DNA from: Ostrinia nubilalis
Lineage: Eukaryota; Arthropoda; Insecta; Lepidoptera; Crambidae
DNA length: 64,000 bases
Assembly (NCBI RefSeq): GCF_963855985.1
Contig: NC_087112.1
Span: forward strand, 7,442,501-7,506,500
Reading direction: 5' to 3'
Positions 1-10,152 of this stretch are shown here, one piece after another. Each line of letters begins with the position of its first letter. Position 1 is the first letter of the stretch. Under the pieces are notes generated by a model that was given only the letters and a program-made list of their open reading frames with translations, did no database searches and had not been told where the DNA came from. A program made the position numbers and the translations under genes.

Positions 1-300
1 TGGTCGATAGGTTACTTTATTTTGATGAATAAATGTTATTAAAAGTTTTTTTCTAAAACTGATAGTTTAGCTGGAAAAAAATATTTTCTATCCCAATAGT
101 ACGCCGGCTGCGCTCGATTCGGATATAGTGACGTCACGCGGCCCTGCGTACGTTGACTTTTAGCGGCAAAAACGGCCTATGTTTATTATTTAATATCTTC
201 GTAAGTAATGGTCCGATTTGGATAATTCAAAAAGATGTATCTTTCTTATGTCTTAAAGATTAACTTAGATACTAGTTTTATTGCATTTTCTACAACAGTA
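1..300. other. AT-rich non-coding sequence
   Basis: No gene seen. It holds one perfect TGACGTCA palindrome (129-136) in a small GC-richer patch (about 105-175). The wording around 195-230 resembles low-copy dispersed insect repeats, but no second copy of it was recognised in this window. Confidence 0.4.
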
Positions 301-719
301 CTGATCCTCATTCGGGTGACAATGCAATATTGTGATGACATGGAGCTGATCTGATGGTAGAGCTGGAATGCCAGTGGCCCCATAGCAACTCCGGGATTAA
401 ACGATTCCGTCGAGTTTAGGCTCGTTTGATTTGTATTTATTTATTATTATACCTAAATAATTTCATTACAATTTTCTAAAAATGCACAAAAACTTAAAAA
501 TCTTGAAAACGGTGATATTTTTACTGGGGTCAAAATTGGACGTTAGGGAGACCATGGGCGAGGCCTATCGATGGTTGAAGGGTTATCCATTGTTTTTGGG
601 ACACCCTGTATAAGCAAGTACCTAATGTTATGTAAGTACGCTACTTTGAAAATCATGAGTCTTCAATTCTCTAAGGTAAACTGCAGGGTCTGATGATGGA
701 GCTGGAATGTGGCCATAAG
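301..719. repeat. Dispersed repeat fragments and a transposon end
   Basis: Two related pieces share the words gagctgatctgatg and gagctggaatg (about 340-372 and 690-710). Between them, at about 598-612, is acaccctgtata, the short end that also closes the elements at 27453-28247 and 57772-59006. I read this as debris of a Tc1/mariner-like or MITE-type element. No reading frame of note. Confidence 0.4.
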
Positions 720-1091
720 AATAGGCTAGTTTCTTATGTGCGATCGTCTACAGGGGAGAAGAGGTTTGGTTCACCGCAAAAGACTTTTGGTCCGTCAATT
801 TTACATTATCAAAAAATATTGGACACAGGATATTTTTATTTGTCAATTAAACAAGTAATTACGAAGATATGATGCGATGAAATTCCGCGTGACGACACAA
901 ATCGCCACATTTTTTAACATGCCTTGACGTCATGTGCCTCATCTTCAGAACTTTGGTGCGCTTCATCTCTTTAAATTTTCATAAGTTTAAAAATGTGAAA
1001 AATACATTTAGAGTTTGTTTTTGGTAAGTTCACCGACGGACTAATTCAAACTCTTGCTACTTTCTTGCTTTATCCACGAAACATCCCTATT
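720..1091 (-). mobile_element. MITE family 1, copy 1 (372 bp)
   Basis: One of three copies in the window (also 53112-53420 and 63522-63833). All share the outer ends ATAGGGATG and a short CTAT or CTAGCCTAT end, and an inner inverted pair TTAGTCCGTC / GACGGACTAA (here about 787 and 1044) next to a TTGGACAC motif. The core contains a TGACGTCA palindrome (925-932). Copies 2 and 3 are flanked by TA, which suggests a Tc1/mariner-type insertion; here the TA is not intact. No coding capacity. Confidence 0.6.
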
Positions 1092-1334
1092 CTTCGAAAT
1101 TATTACGATCTACAAACGGAAAATCTCTGCTACTACGCCGCAGTAAATTCCCCATCATAAATAAAAAGATTTTTTTTAAAACAAGCTCTTGTATGCTAAT
1201 AATTTTGGTTTCATGACATGCTCCTAAAATTCATCACCTTATAAGAGGATTTCAGTTTTTATCTGCGAAACTTTTTAATAATATAGGTACGTTTCATGGT
1301 TTGGTAATTTAGGGAAGTTTATTTGCACTTAACA

Positions 1335-1470
1335 TGAAAAATATGGTATCAATGTACTGTGTACCTATGCACCTTCAGTGGCAACAACAAGGTCTACTGA
1401 GTACCTATAGTCTACTAAAGGCATGAAATAAATTAATTTCACTAAAAATTAAAACCAACTCCCTAACGAC
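1335..1470 (+). repeat. Dispersed repeat ending in AACCAACTCC
   Basis: Matches 20947-21065 in order: atatggt, tcaatgtact, accttcagtgg, then AAAACC(A/G)ACTCC. The ACCGACTCC or ACCGACTTC ending recurs at 19247 and 21170-21220. It is probably the 3' part of a widespread lepidopteran retroelement; the class is not determined. Confidence 0.45.
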
Positions 1471-1587
1471 TCACCAAAAGGTAGGCTGCCACCGACTCCG
1501 AAAATGGCTAATTTTGTAATCAGTATCCAAATTTTTTAATAAGCTCTATAGAACAATTTAGTACCACTTTATCTTAATTTTTTTTAA

Positions 1588-1685
1588 TGTGACAGGAGGC
1601 AAACGAGCAAACGGATCACCTGTTGGTAAATGATTACCGTCGCCCATAGACACCCGCAGACCCAGGGGCGTTACAGGTGTTATTT
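1588..1685 (+). repeat. LINE-tail-like fragment
   Basis: The pattern aggcaaacgagcaaacgg, then tcacctgttggtaaatgat, then cgcccatagacaccc, is a familiar lepidopteran retrotransposon-derived segment. The module CACCTGnTGGTAA is shared with the LINE tails listed at 18010, 37478, 51508, 57340 and 62085. No frame survives. Confidence 0.45.
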
Positions 1686-1998
1686 TTAATTGTGGTATTT
1701 TCGCGAAGAAACATATTGAAAATATAAATTGTTTTCTTCACGTAAATCGATTAAGTTACAGATTCTGACTAGCTCCTAATTTGGATACTGATTGCAAAGG
1801 CCTAGTAAACAAATAACGTAATAATTTTTCTACTTGTATTTATCTAGTGCAGTTGTTTTGGAGTCAATTATAGTTTTTTACACTAACAGATTCTATTCAG
1901 GTAGAAAATAGCGTCTGAGCGCGTCATAATTCAATTGTATCATCTGACTGCACGTACTCTATGAACAATTCTGACATAAAATCTATTGTCGAACAAAA

Positions 1999-2124
1999 GC
2001 TGGGTTGCACCATCTTACTTCAACTTTGACAAGCGTCAAAAGTCTGTCTAACTCCATACAAAAAACACCGGTTATCGCCAAAGCTACGGTCAAAGTTAGG
2101 TCACGTCAGGTGGTGCAACTCAGC
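1999..2124. mobile_element. MITE, GCTGGGTTGCACC family, copy 1
   Basis: The ends GCTGGGTTGCACCATCTTA and its near complement around 2105-2124 enclose about 126 bp that includes the shared internal word AAAACACCGGTTAT. The same element is at 26755-26870 and 62805-62922. The TAA duplication of the latter copy is not preserved here (flanks caaaa / caaag), so this copy is older or inserted differently. Confidence 0.65.
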
Positions 2125-2948
2125 CAAAGAAAAAATTCATTTTGATCGCTAATGTCAGTTTGCAGCGAGTGACACAACCTCCCCGTCTGAAGGCCAGCGG
2201 CCGACTGCCGCCCGCACCCCGCGAAGGCCCCCTCAACAGCAAAATGTTCGGAATTTATCAAAAGTAAAATTTATGAATGAAAGTAATGTTCGATTGAAAA
2301 ACGCAACGTGTCATTTAAAGATTAAAGAATTCCTAATCTATTCGTGCAAAAATCTTTTAAATTAACCTAGCCGTTTTGGAGGAGTAGGGAATTTAAGTAA
2401 AAAATCGATGTCCCGTATTTATTTTTTTAATCCAAAACAAAGAGACGTAGCGAAAATTCAAACGTCACAAATGTAGTCCTTGAACTGTTGTATAACATAT
2501 ATTTTTTTCAAATATTTCTATCCAGCAGTAAAAGAGGAGTAGGCTTTACAAAATGCCCATTTGGCGCGGATTGAGGACTCTAATCGCCTTAAGTGAAGCA
2601 GCAAATCGAACGCACAGCGTTGAATAAAATTAGCTAGTTGCAAATAATACTTAGGTAAGTAAAAGGGAGTAATTAATTCAATTTATTTAAATAGATTTGA
2701 ACATTGCAGAATCTAAGTAGATCTATATTTCTTCTGGCAACTAACTTCTGCTTCCAGGACAAATGCCTTGAATGAACCTTATAGGTCTGGACATAGAGAC
2801 GTAATTAGCAATTAACAGTTTCAATCAAACCACGGCACCACCAGTCCATTAGCGTAACACCACGTCGGTTCGCTGTTGTACAATACAGTAGGTACGCACA
2901 ATCGTGCAAAAAAGTGCTATTTACAATTGCTTTCAAGTTTATAGGCAT
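2125..2948. other. No gene; GC patch and MITE scrap
   Basis: A short GC-rich patch (about 2165-2240) stands out from the AT-rich surroundings but has no convincing frame. At 2592-2626 lies a scrap of the 146-bp TAA-flanked MITE (agcagcaaatcgaacgcac), the same part seen at 39205 and 51685. The rest is AT-rich. Confidence 0.4.
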
Positions 2949-3012
2949 TTTATTCATCATCATTATTATCTCAACCATAGGACGTCCACTGCTGAACATA
3001 GGCCTCGTCGTT
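2949..3012 (-). repeat. RTE-type LINE 3' end, family 2, fragment
   Basis: The module catcatcat ... ggacgtccactgctgaac ... ataggcct is the reverse complement of the extreme 3' end of an RTE-like LINE: the end of the reverse-transcriptase protein followed by an ATG trinucleotide tail. The same end is longer at 6934, 50849 and 52306. Confidence 0.6.
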
Positions 3013-3544
3013 ACCAATATTAATCAAGGGTTACAGAGTTACTTTCGTTATTAGAGTCAAGTTTATCACTGCACTGCACTGCACGTACGTTCAATTCATG
3101 CTGTCTACGTAGACAGTGACAATAAACTTCAGGAATTTTATATTAATTTATTATTTTTAAAAAAGGATATACTCCTTCCACAGCTGTTACGGCTCCATTC
3201 CAGCACTAATCCTACTTACGCCGATGAGAAATTAATACAGATTTACCTTCTCAGCAGTTGCAAATGACTTCGCCTGGAACGGCAGGAAACTTAAGCAGTT
3301 ATATCGATCCTGGACCATGGGGTCCTACTTCAAAAACCTCTTCAATATCTACAGATCCATCTGTCTCTCTCACTCGTCCTTTGATAAAGAGAGACCGTAT
3401 AGTTTAGCTGTAGAACAGATCCAAATTTTGCGCTAAGCAAATTGATCGTGGCATAACTTCAAAGTTTAGCTGTTGAGGCAGAATATTATTTGGAATTCCA
3501 GTAGGAAACGTTGTGGCAGATTTATTAATAGTAACATGATTTGT

Positions 3545-3799
3545 TTAATTAAATAAAGCCTTCGTCGGAGAGGGAAATAACTTTTTGACTGTAAAGATGG
3601 CGACGTTTTCCTGTTTTCTTTGTTCCAAAAGCTTTAAGGGATTAACGTTATGACGGGGCAGGTGTATATTTACATTTGCTTTTATCTTTAAATCTTTAGA
3701 TAGGTTAGTCTTACCACTAGCTAAAGTTTCCTCGTAAGTGTTAGGCACCTGTTTGTCAAAACTACAACAGAAAGTCACAGCAACCTTTGTTGTTGCGTT
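3545..3799 (-). pseudogene. Unidentified open frame cut by hAT insertion
   Basis: A minus-strand frame ends at 3545 with ...KKLFPSPTKALFN. It is lysine- and asparagine-rich, with no membrane segment or motif I can name. It runs into the 8-bp duplication at 3792-3799, where the outer hAT element begins; the apparent start codon lies inside the transposon end, so only the 3545-3799 part belongs to the original sequence. When the element is removed on paper, the frame meets a stop at once. It may be an old transposon or gene remnant, or chance. Confidence 0.2.
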
Positions 3800-4049
3800 C
3801 AGTGCCGTATTATCCATAAGGCACTTTAGGCCAGTGCCTAGGGGCCCACTATGACCAGGGGCCCAGCACTCCCGATTAAAAAATGAAAAAAAAAATGTTG
3901 AAGATTATTTTTATGCAACAAAACTCAAACCACCTCAAAACTTCGTCTTATTTTGGTTTACAGGATTCAATTGTCACATTTCGAAATTGTGGAACCTAAT
4001 TCATTTTCGTAACGTTGGCATTACTGCTTTGGTTTACATGACAGGTCGA

Positions 4050-4322
4050 CGGTCGACGCCCTTCAGAGGCCGAAAAGCCTAACTGCGGAGGCTAGGGAGA
4101 GGGGTGACGGTGTGTTGGCTGTATCATTCGATATAGCCAACGCTTTCAATACCATCCCTCATTCCACCATACTCTAAGCACTTCAACATAACAGAGTGCC
4201 TCAGTACCTTCGAGCGCTGCTGGCCGATGACTTACGGGACCGTGAAGTCCTGTATGTTAACAAAGACGGCCAGCTCAAACGGCGCGGCGCCGCCTCGCCA
4301 GCGGGCCCCTCCCGATGCCCAC
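4050..4322 (+). pseudogene. LINE reverse transcriptase, motif A region
   Basis: A plus-strand frame reads ...AVSFDIANAFNTIPHS..., the reverse-transcriptase motif A block with its catalytic aspartate, followed by the YLR...DREVLYVNKDG stretch. One in-frame stop follows the motif. The catalytic YxDD block (motif C) is absent: the sequence jumps to the thumb region near 4322, so an internal deletion has removed the polymerase core. Confidence 0.7.
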
Positions 4323-4323
4323 A

Positions 4324-4893
4324 TTGTGGTTGAGGACGTTAGGATTGACTTCAAAGGCCAGATGAAATATCTGGGCCTCACGCTTGACGGGAGGTGGCAT
4401 TTTAGCCCGCACTTCAACGGGCTAGCGCCACGCCTCCTCAAGGCAGCCAGCGCACTGAGTTGGCTCCTCCCGAATTTGGGAGGGCCACAAACGAGGTGTC
4501 GTCGACTTTATGCCGGCGTTCTGAGGAGCATGGCGCTGCCTGGCGCCCCAGTCTGGGCGGACGCACTCAACAAGAGGGAGAATGCTGCCTTTCTGCGCAG
4601 CCCCAGCGGGCCATAGCGCAGAAAGTTGCGAGGACCTAGCGCACGGTAGGGCACGCTGCGGCGTGCGTCCTCGCTGGTACTCCTCCTTGGGAGCTAGAAG
4701 CTGGGGTCTTGTCTGTCATCTATCACTGGATGGCAGACCAGAAGGCGCGTGGATAGCGCCCGGCCCCGGAGCGGCGCGAGGCCGTCAGGCAGGAAGCGCG
4801 CGAGATCATGATCGACCGCTGGAAGGAAAACATGACTCGCGCACAGTTTGGCCGCCGCACTCTGGACGCCATTGGTCCTGTTCTAGACCAATG
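4324..4893 (+). pseudogene. LINE post-RT (thumb/connection) region
   Basis: It continues the LINE protein after the deletion: VEDVRIDFKGQMKYLGLTLD (from about 4327) is the conserved K-Y-L-G block downstream of the polymerase in R1/jockey-group proteins, followed by ...LYAGVLRSMALPGAPVWADA. A frameshift near 4600 and two stops (about 4637 and 4751) follow. The frame is picked up again as RWKENMTRAQFGRRTLDAIG and GPVLDQWLE, where the inner hAT interrupts it. Confidence 0.7.
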
Positions 4894-4976
4894 GTTGGAA
4901 CTAGGGTATGCAAAACCGGAAGTTTATCAAAAACCGATTTTTTACGATTTTTTAAGAGGGTTATAACAGTTTTGAT

Positions 4977-5036
4977 AAATTTAGCTTATTCATTAGGCAT
5001 TATAGGCACATAATGCATAATGAATAAGCTAAATTT
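4977..5036. repeat. 60-bp palindrome near hAT left end
   Basis: Arms of 27 bp (4977-5003 and 5010-5036, with one mismatch) surround a 6-nt loop. The arms begin AAATTTAGCTTATTCATTA. The structure lies 75 bp inside the left terminus of the inner hAT and could be a subterminal hairpin or a small fold-back insertion. Confidence 0.85.
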
Positions 5037-5477
5037 AACTCAAGGGATGGTAGTTTATCTCCATTGTACGTAATAATTGTCAACGAATACGTTTTTAAAA
5101 TTCATTACTCTGTCGGTTTAGTATTTTGTTAATTACCACCATGTAGGTACGTAATGTACATCAAAAACGTATTTGTTTACAATTGCGATTGATATAAGCA
5201 ATATCTTAAATTAAAAAGTAGAATAAAATGTAAAAAGCTTTATTTGTGAACGTTAGGTGGTATTTTTGTCAAATTCAATACTCTAAGTTTTACAGTAATA
5301 AGCTTCTGCAGATAGGTTAATTTATTCACTGCAATAATCACCAACTATCTGAATCGCGGGGTGGGTCATGGGCACTTCTTCGAAATCGCATTCTTCGGCT
5401 GATCCATATGGACAAATTTCAAATTCAATTTTAGGTTTGTAACATAGACTCATATGAAAATAGGTACACCCAATAAC
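5037..5477. other. AT-rich interior of inner hAT
   Basis: No reading frame of note and no recognised element. A ccatatgga and a tcatatgaa word (about 5405 and 5450) loosely resemble the CATATGAATCA motif that recurs further right. Confidence 0.35.
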
Positions 5478-6668
5478 ATATCGTCAGTTGCAGGTTCACT
5501 TGGGGTAACTGACAAAATACGGTTTTTGAGTTAAATATACAGTTTTTCTTAGTTTTTTCTGCTCTTTCGAATGGTATACGTAAAAAAATTCTATCTTTAA
5601 AAAAAATACAATTACACGGACATTTTCAGGTGTGAACTTTTCAGATTTCCTTCACAATTTTGGTGTAACTGACATTGTAATAATTTTACCAGGTTGAATT
5701 GGTGTATCTGTAATAATGTAAAAATTTTGCTACAAAACTTTGCCATTACACTGATTTGCTAAGGTTTATAACATTAAATAAAATAGGAATTTAGAAAGTT
5801 TTAAGGCATATTACATTATTATTATACCAGCAGTATCAGTTAAAGAAGTTAAAGTTAGCTCAACAAAAAAAAATATTGAAATTGAGCAAACTATCCAGCC
5901 AACTAGGCGTCACTGCGCGTTGCTAACATTAACCTGTTGTTACTCTGTTACTTTTACTGTTGTAGTACTCATGACCTTAATTCAACATTGCTATAAAGAG
6001 GTGGGAAATTAAATCCATTTTGTTTTCAGTTTAAGTTGCCCCGTAGAGCTAAATACGGTATTGGTAAGTCAAAGCTTAAAAAAATATTGAAATTACTTAG
6101 TTTCACAGTAATACTTTAGTTATTCCAATATTTCTGTCTTAAAAAAATTAAATACACATATTTTCTTGATTTTCGTGGCTTTTTTATCATTTTTTAATGA
6201 ATAAAATAAAAGTTACTTCTAATAAAATTTAAAAAAAAATAAAGAAAACGACAAAATGTTATTTTTTTCATGAATTCTCTTATTTTTTAATACTTTTACA
6301 TAAATTATACAGCAACTAAGTAAACAAAACCCAGCAAATGCATCAAATTATTATAATTTGGGCAGTACTTACATCAATTTGACCTATGTTTTTTCCAAAA
6401 GTATGGTGTAAAATTAGTGTAACTGTCAAAAGTACAAAAATACATTGGTGTAACTGCAATTTATTTCCTTAACTAAGACATATTAGATAATTCTTTTTAT
6501 TTAATCGAAAACCGCGTAGAATTCTAAGCATTTCTGTAAAAACAGATCCAAAAAAGGTTAAATAGGAAAAAAGTTATGTCCGATTTAAGACGAAAAAAAA
6601 CTTTAAACGGCTCTACTGAAAAACTGTATTTTGTCAGTTACCCCAAGTGAACCTGCAACTGACGATAT
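5478..6668. mobile_element. TIR element, 1191 bp, 43-bp perfect ends
   Basis: The first and last 43 bp (5478-5520, 6626-6668) are exact reverse complements, containing CGTCAGTTGCAGG and ACTTGGGGTAACTGAC. Related words GGTGTAACTG or GGTGTATCTG recur inside at about 5651, 5701, 6416 and 6446, like spaced transposase-binding sites. The ends can be set as TA-flanked (TA/TCGTCAG... CTGACGA/TA), which favours a Tc1/mariner-type mechanism, but the superfamily is not certain. No transposase frame, so it is non-autonomous. Confidence 0.75.
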
Positions 6669-6933
6669 ATTTGGATAAGGGACTCGTTTTTGTAAAGTAG
6701 TTTTCAAGATATCGACGTTCAAATATTTTGTGCCCATATGAATCAGAATTTGTTACATATTAATCAAAAATAGAAATACAATTTATGATATTTATGTACA
6801 ATTGTCTCTAAATTAAGAAATTAATCATATTATAACAAAAACAATGATCTGTTGTTATGAAAAAATGCAACGATTCCACAATAATTCGGGAAAAACCATT
6901 TTTTTTAAACTTTAGTACACATCCATAATATTT

Positions 6934-7150
6934 TGTCATCATCATAATCATTTCAACTGAACATAAGCCTCTCCCAATGATTTCCATAATGACCGGTTGG
7001 TAGCGGCCTGCATCCTGCGCCTTCCTGTGGGACGTTCTACACTGAGCTTTCCGGCACGTAGCTTCCACTCCAGAAACATGCTATCCCATCGGCCATCATT
7101 TCTGTATACTATGTGTCCTGCCCATTATCACTTCAGCTTGCTAAAACATC
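6934..7150 (-). pseudogene. RTE-type LINE 3' end, family 2
   Basis: Reverse complement of the terminal coding part and ATG-rich tail of an RTE-like LINE: catcatcataatcatttcaa, then ctcccaatgatttcc, then ggttggtagcggcctgcatcc, continuing further 5' into the protein than other copies. The minus-strand frame is interrupted. It lies inside the inner hAT, so it inserted after the hAT or was carried with it. Confidence 0.6.
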
Positions 7151-7409
7151 GGACTATGCCACCATGCGACTTTAGATCGGTTACGGATCTCCTCATTACA
7201 GATTCGATTGCATAAAAAAAACAAGCATAGTCCACTCCATAGTACACTATGCAACTTTGTGGTTCGTAAGCCTACAGTGAGAGGCCGCTTTTCAGTACAA
7301 TTTGTCATCACTGATAAACACACACTGGATGTAGACTTTCATCTTATGGCACTAAGGTATTTTAGATGACTCTACCGAGCTGTATCACTTATCCAAACTA
7401 TTGTTGTTA

Positions 7410-7570
7410 AGACGTCCACCTACAAGGTGAAGAAGGTGAGATGAGCTTATAGAGGTTGTGGCAATGGCAATCAGTTAATCTCTAAATCATTGGAGGCCTA
7501 TGCTCAGCAGTATAATATTATTATGTGCTATGGACGCCATAAGTGTAGCTGAAATAATAATAAATATAAA
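7410..7570 (+). repeat. RTE-type LINE 3' end, family 2, diverged
   Basis: A plus-strand copy of the same end: gacgtccacctacaaggtg, then aaatcattggaggcctatgc tcagcagt, then a duplicated stretch with ctatggacgccataagtg and gctgaaataataata. Heavily decayed. Confidence 0.45.
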
Positions 7571-7726
7571 TAAATCGTTGGGCAATTTCATACAGCGCCA
7601 AATAGCTTCAAAATAAGCAACAAATATGCTTGTGTTATGGTTGCTAGCTTAACGGATATACCACTTAATTACTGTTTAAACACAAATTATTCTTAACATA
7701 AAAATGATAATGTTTTTTTTATTCAT

Positions 7727-7790
7727 AACAAGACCGCAATCGCACCTGTCTTTAAGTGAGATACAGTCTGGGATGTCATTCTTAGTTAAA
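7727..7790 (+). repeat. LINE tail fragment (gcaatcgcacct family)
   Basis: Contains cgcaatcgcacctgtctttaag, then gagatacagtctgggatg, a diverged copy of the tail that is complete at 18010-18145. Bases 7791-8456 to the right hold no gene; a mildly GC-richer stretch (8040-8215) has no recognised content. Confidence 0.55.
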
Positions 7791-8599
7791 AAACCCTTTT
7801 TTGGTGCTTGAAAGACCAAAAACTAATTTATTTTATGATTCATATAGGGCCCTGACCATATGAATCACGCACAGATAAATCAGTTTTTTGCCTAAAATCG
7901 AGCAAAACTCGTCATACATACAGACTACAGTGTTGTCATTTTTCTACATGGTTATATAACCCAAAAGCATCACAAGAAAGACAGATTAGATTTTTAATGC
8001 AATAATGTAATTTTATAAAGTAGGCATTGTAATCAGCATGCCACCTGAACCAAGCACAGATGAATCAAGTATTTGCCTTCGTCACACCGGATTCTAAGCC
8101 AACCAGCTCCACGTCTGCCTTCTAGCTCATCCGTTGCAAGATGGGCTTGCCTCCACGCCAGAAACCAGACTCTCATGATTAAAACCTGACCAGTTATGGT
8201 CAAGAACAGCTCACGCCATATGAATCAGTATTTTATGCCGGACACTGCTTATTTATTTTTTTGCGAACAAACTAACTTAATTAAAATTATGACACATTTT
8301 TTTTGTAGAAGGACAACTCATTAGCTTTCGAAATAATTTTAATTTATATTGATATATCAATAGGAAAATGCTACATCAACCATTTTGTTCCGGAAAATGG
8401 CTAACGGACACACCATATGAATCAGAGAATCACACTTCAAATATTTTTATTTTGTATATAAGGTGTTATTTTTTATACTGATCATACTTTACCAACGCAT
8501 CTAATAAAATCATACAAATACAACCCAAGTGTTTAAAAAAAAAATTCAGGCTAGTTTTCGAGTAAAACGACAAAGAATGTTTCGAAAAAAATAAAAAAT

Positions 8600-9480
8600 A
8601 AATCATCCTTTGAGCGCGGTGAGTATTCGTTTACGCACTATCGTAGTAGCCGGCCGAGGGCAACGATCGCTGCCACGTGCCGCGCCGCGTGAGTCGGCCA
8701 TATTGATATGCCAGTCGCTCCGCGCCCACAGCCCGCGCCGAGCCGCCGATCGGCATGCGGGAGCGCCACAACATAAACAATCGTCCCAGTCAGTCCAATG
8801 TTGTGCCCAAACGTATTGCAGTGTGTGTGTGCGAGTTATTACAATGCCGCGCTTGATAAATAACAAAACGCAGGTGAAATTATGTTTCGGGCACACTAAC
8901 TGGCCGACGAGAAACATTGACGAGTCGAAAACCTTCACACCTTGCTTGTTTGGAGCCGCGCAGCGCTTCAGGGAGCGCAGCCGTATCCTGACTTGACGAG
9001 ATCCCGTGCGCTTCGAGGACGAAGTTCTGGATTTCAATTTCAATCACCGGCACAGTGCTGGCGGTACCCAGATGCGAGCGCCGCAGACGGCGGCTTTTGC
9101 CTAAAAATACGGAATGCCTTATCAAGGAGTTGTTGCCAGAGGGCCACGACCGCGACCGAGTTCTATCGATGGATATTGCGAAGTCTACCTAGGTACATAC
9201 CTACAGTGTGATTTGGACAGACGAGTGCTTGTTTACGCGAAAGGGACTTTTTCCGTAAAAAAGTTAGTGCGCGAATTGTGAATACAACATCCGACGTGGT
9301 GTCTAGTGAACAGCAAGCAAGTGTGCAGCCCGGAAGCATTATCTCAATTCGATCGTGGCTAGATTAGACAGTGCAAGACAGTGTTTACGTGAACATTCAA
9401 CAAAGGCTTGACATTCAAAATGTATTGTGATTAGTGTAATAATAACCTAGGAACTTTAAATAATAACATTCAAAATAGGT
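8600..9480 (+). promoter_or_regulatory. CpG-rich promoter/first-exon-like block
   Basis: About 0.9 kb is much richer in G+C and CpG than anything within several kilobases. Features seen on the plus strand: an arthropod-type initiator TCAGTC (8790-8795); an ATG in fair context at 8844 opening ten codons (MPRLINNKTQ) that end exactly at a donor-like CAG/GTGAAA (8873/8874); and a second donor-like AG/GTAAAT (9478/9479) after a 5'-UTR-like stretch. After a stop at 8994-8996 the same frame stays open for 35 codons (begins RDPVRFEDEVLDFNFN) to about 9104. This looks like the promoter and 5' exon of a host gene rather than transposon sequence, but no gene is identified. The antisense frame of 146 codons is taken as a shadow. 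Confidence 0.4.
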
Positions 9481-10050
9481 AAATGTGTGAATAAGTAAAA
9501 TCAATGAATCTAAAGTGTGATGGCAAATCATAATTTAGGAATTAAAACCAGGAAAATTGATCAGTGAGTTTTATTTACAACACCTATTCAATTCAATAAA
9601 TTCAATATTAGGGTGCATTTCCACTGACGCGAAGCGAAGTAGTAATAGGTATGTACCTACCTATCAATTTTTTATTACGTCTCTAAATAAATTGCGTAGG
9701 CAGATATTGAATTCCAATTTCTATCCTTTTCTAAATTTCTAGTTTAACGCGAATGATTCGCCTCGGTTCGTTGGAAAAGTCCCCCGCTATTACACTAATG
9801 AAAATACCTACACTTATTTACCTACCTATGTGGCTAGATTTTGTTTCTCCCAGCGCGTAGTACCTATTAACATGACGTAACATCGTACATACTCACGAGT
9901 GATAATTTTTGGTGAACGTTGAATGAACGCGCGCGGCCATTGTTCGTACTCGTATCAATGAAATGAGTAAAGAAAGAGAGAGAGGCAGTGAGTGAAGACA
10001 GGATGGTTGTAAAAATAATATCTTTTTTTTGTTAGGAAAAGTAAAAACAA
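9481..10050. other. Intron-like AT-rich flank of the block
   Basis: No coding potential seen. The stretch gggtgcatttccactgacgc (about 9610) resembles one end of a common MITE, but no partner end was found. A short GC patch with gaacgcgcgcggcc (9925-9945) precedes an AG-rich tract. Confidence 0.3.
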
Positions 10051-10152
10051 AAACTAGCCTGAATTTTTTTTTAAAAACACTTGGGTTGTATTTGTATGAT
10101 TTTATTAGATGCGTTGGTAAAGTATGATCAGTATAAAAAATAACACCTTATA

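Larger units (their letters stand above)
6735..8424 (+). repeat. Four spaced copies of CATATGAATCA
   Basis: The 11-mer CATATGAATCA occurs exactly at 6735-6745, 7857-7867, 8217-8227 and 8414-8424. Diverged forms are at about 7893 (agataaatcag) and 8059 (agatgaatcaa). All are on the plus strand inside the inner hAT. Possible roles are transposase-binding sites or decayed copies of a longer repeat. I noticed no copy elsewhere in the window. Confidence 0.6.
8457..10152. mobile_element. Inverted-arm unit with CpG-rich core
   Basis: Arms 8457-8557 and 10051-10152 are reverse complements over about 101 bp. The only differences I see are the lengths of an adjacent T-run and A-run. The arms carry ACCAACGCATCTAATAAAAT and TTCAGGCTAGTTT. 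The near identity implies a young insertion or gene conversion. The short flanks are AT-rich and permit a TA or TATA duplication. The 1.49-kb core is not symmetrical and contains the CpG-rich exon-like block. I infer a TIR element that has captured host sequence, nested in the inner hAT. Confidence 0.6.

Noticed and set aside
8603..9043. 146-codon minus-strand frame across the CpG-rich block
   Set aside because: Open frames are frequent in GC-rich DNA; promoter, ATG and donor signals all point to the plus strand, and the frame has no recognisable domain.
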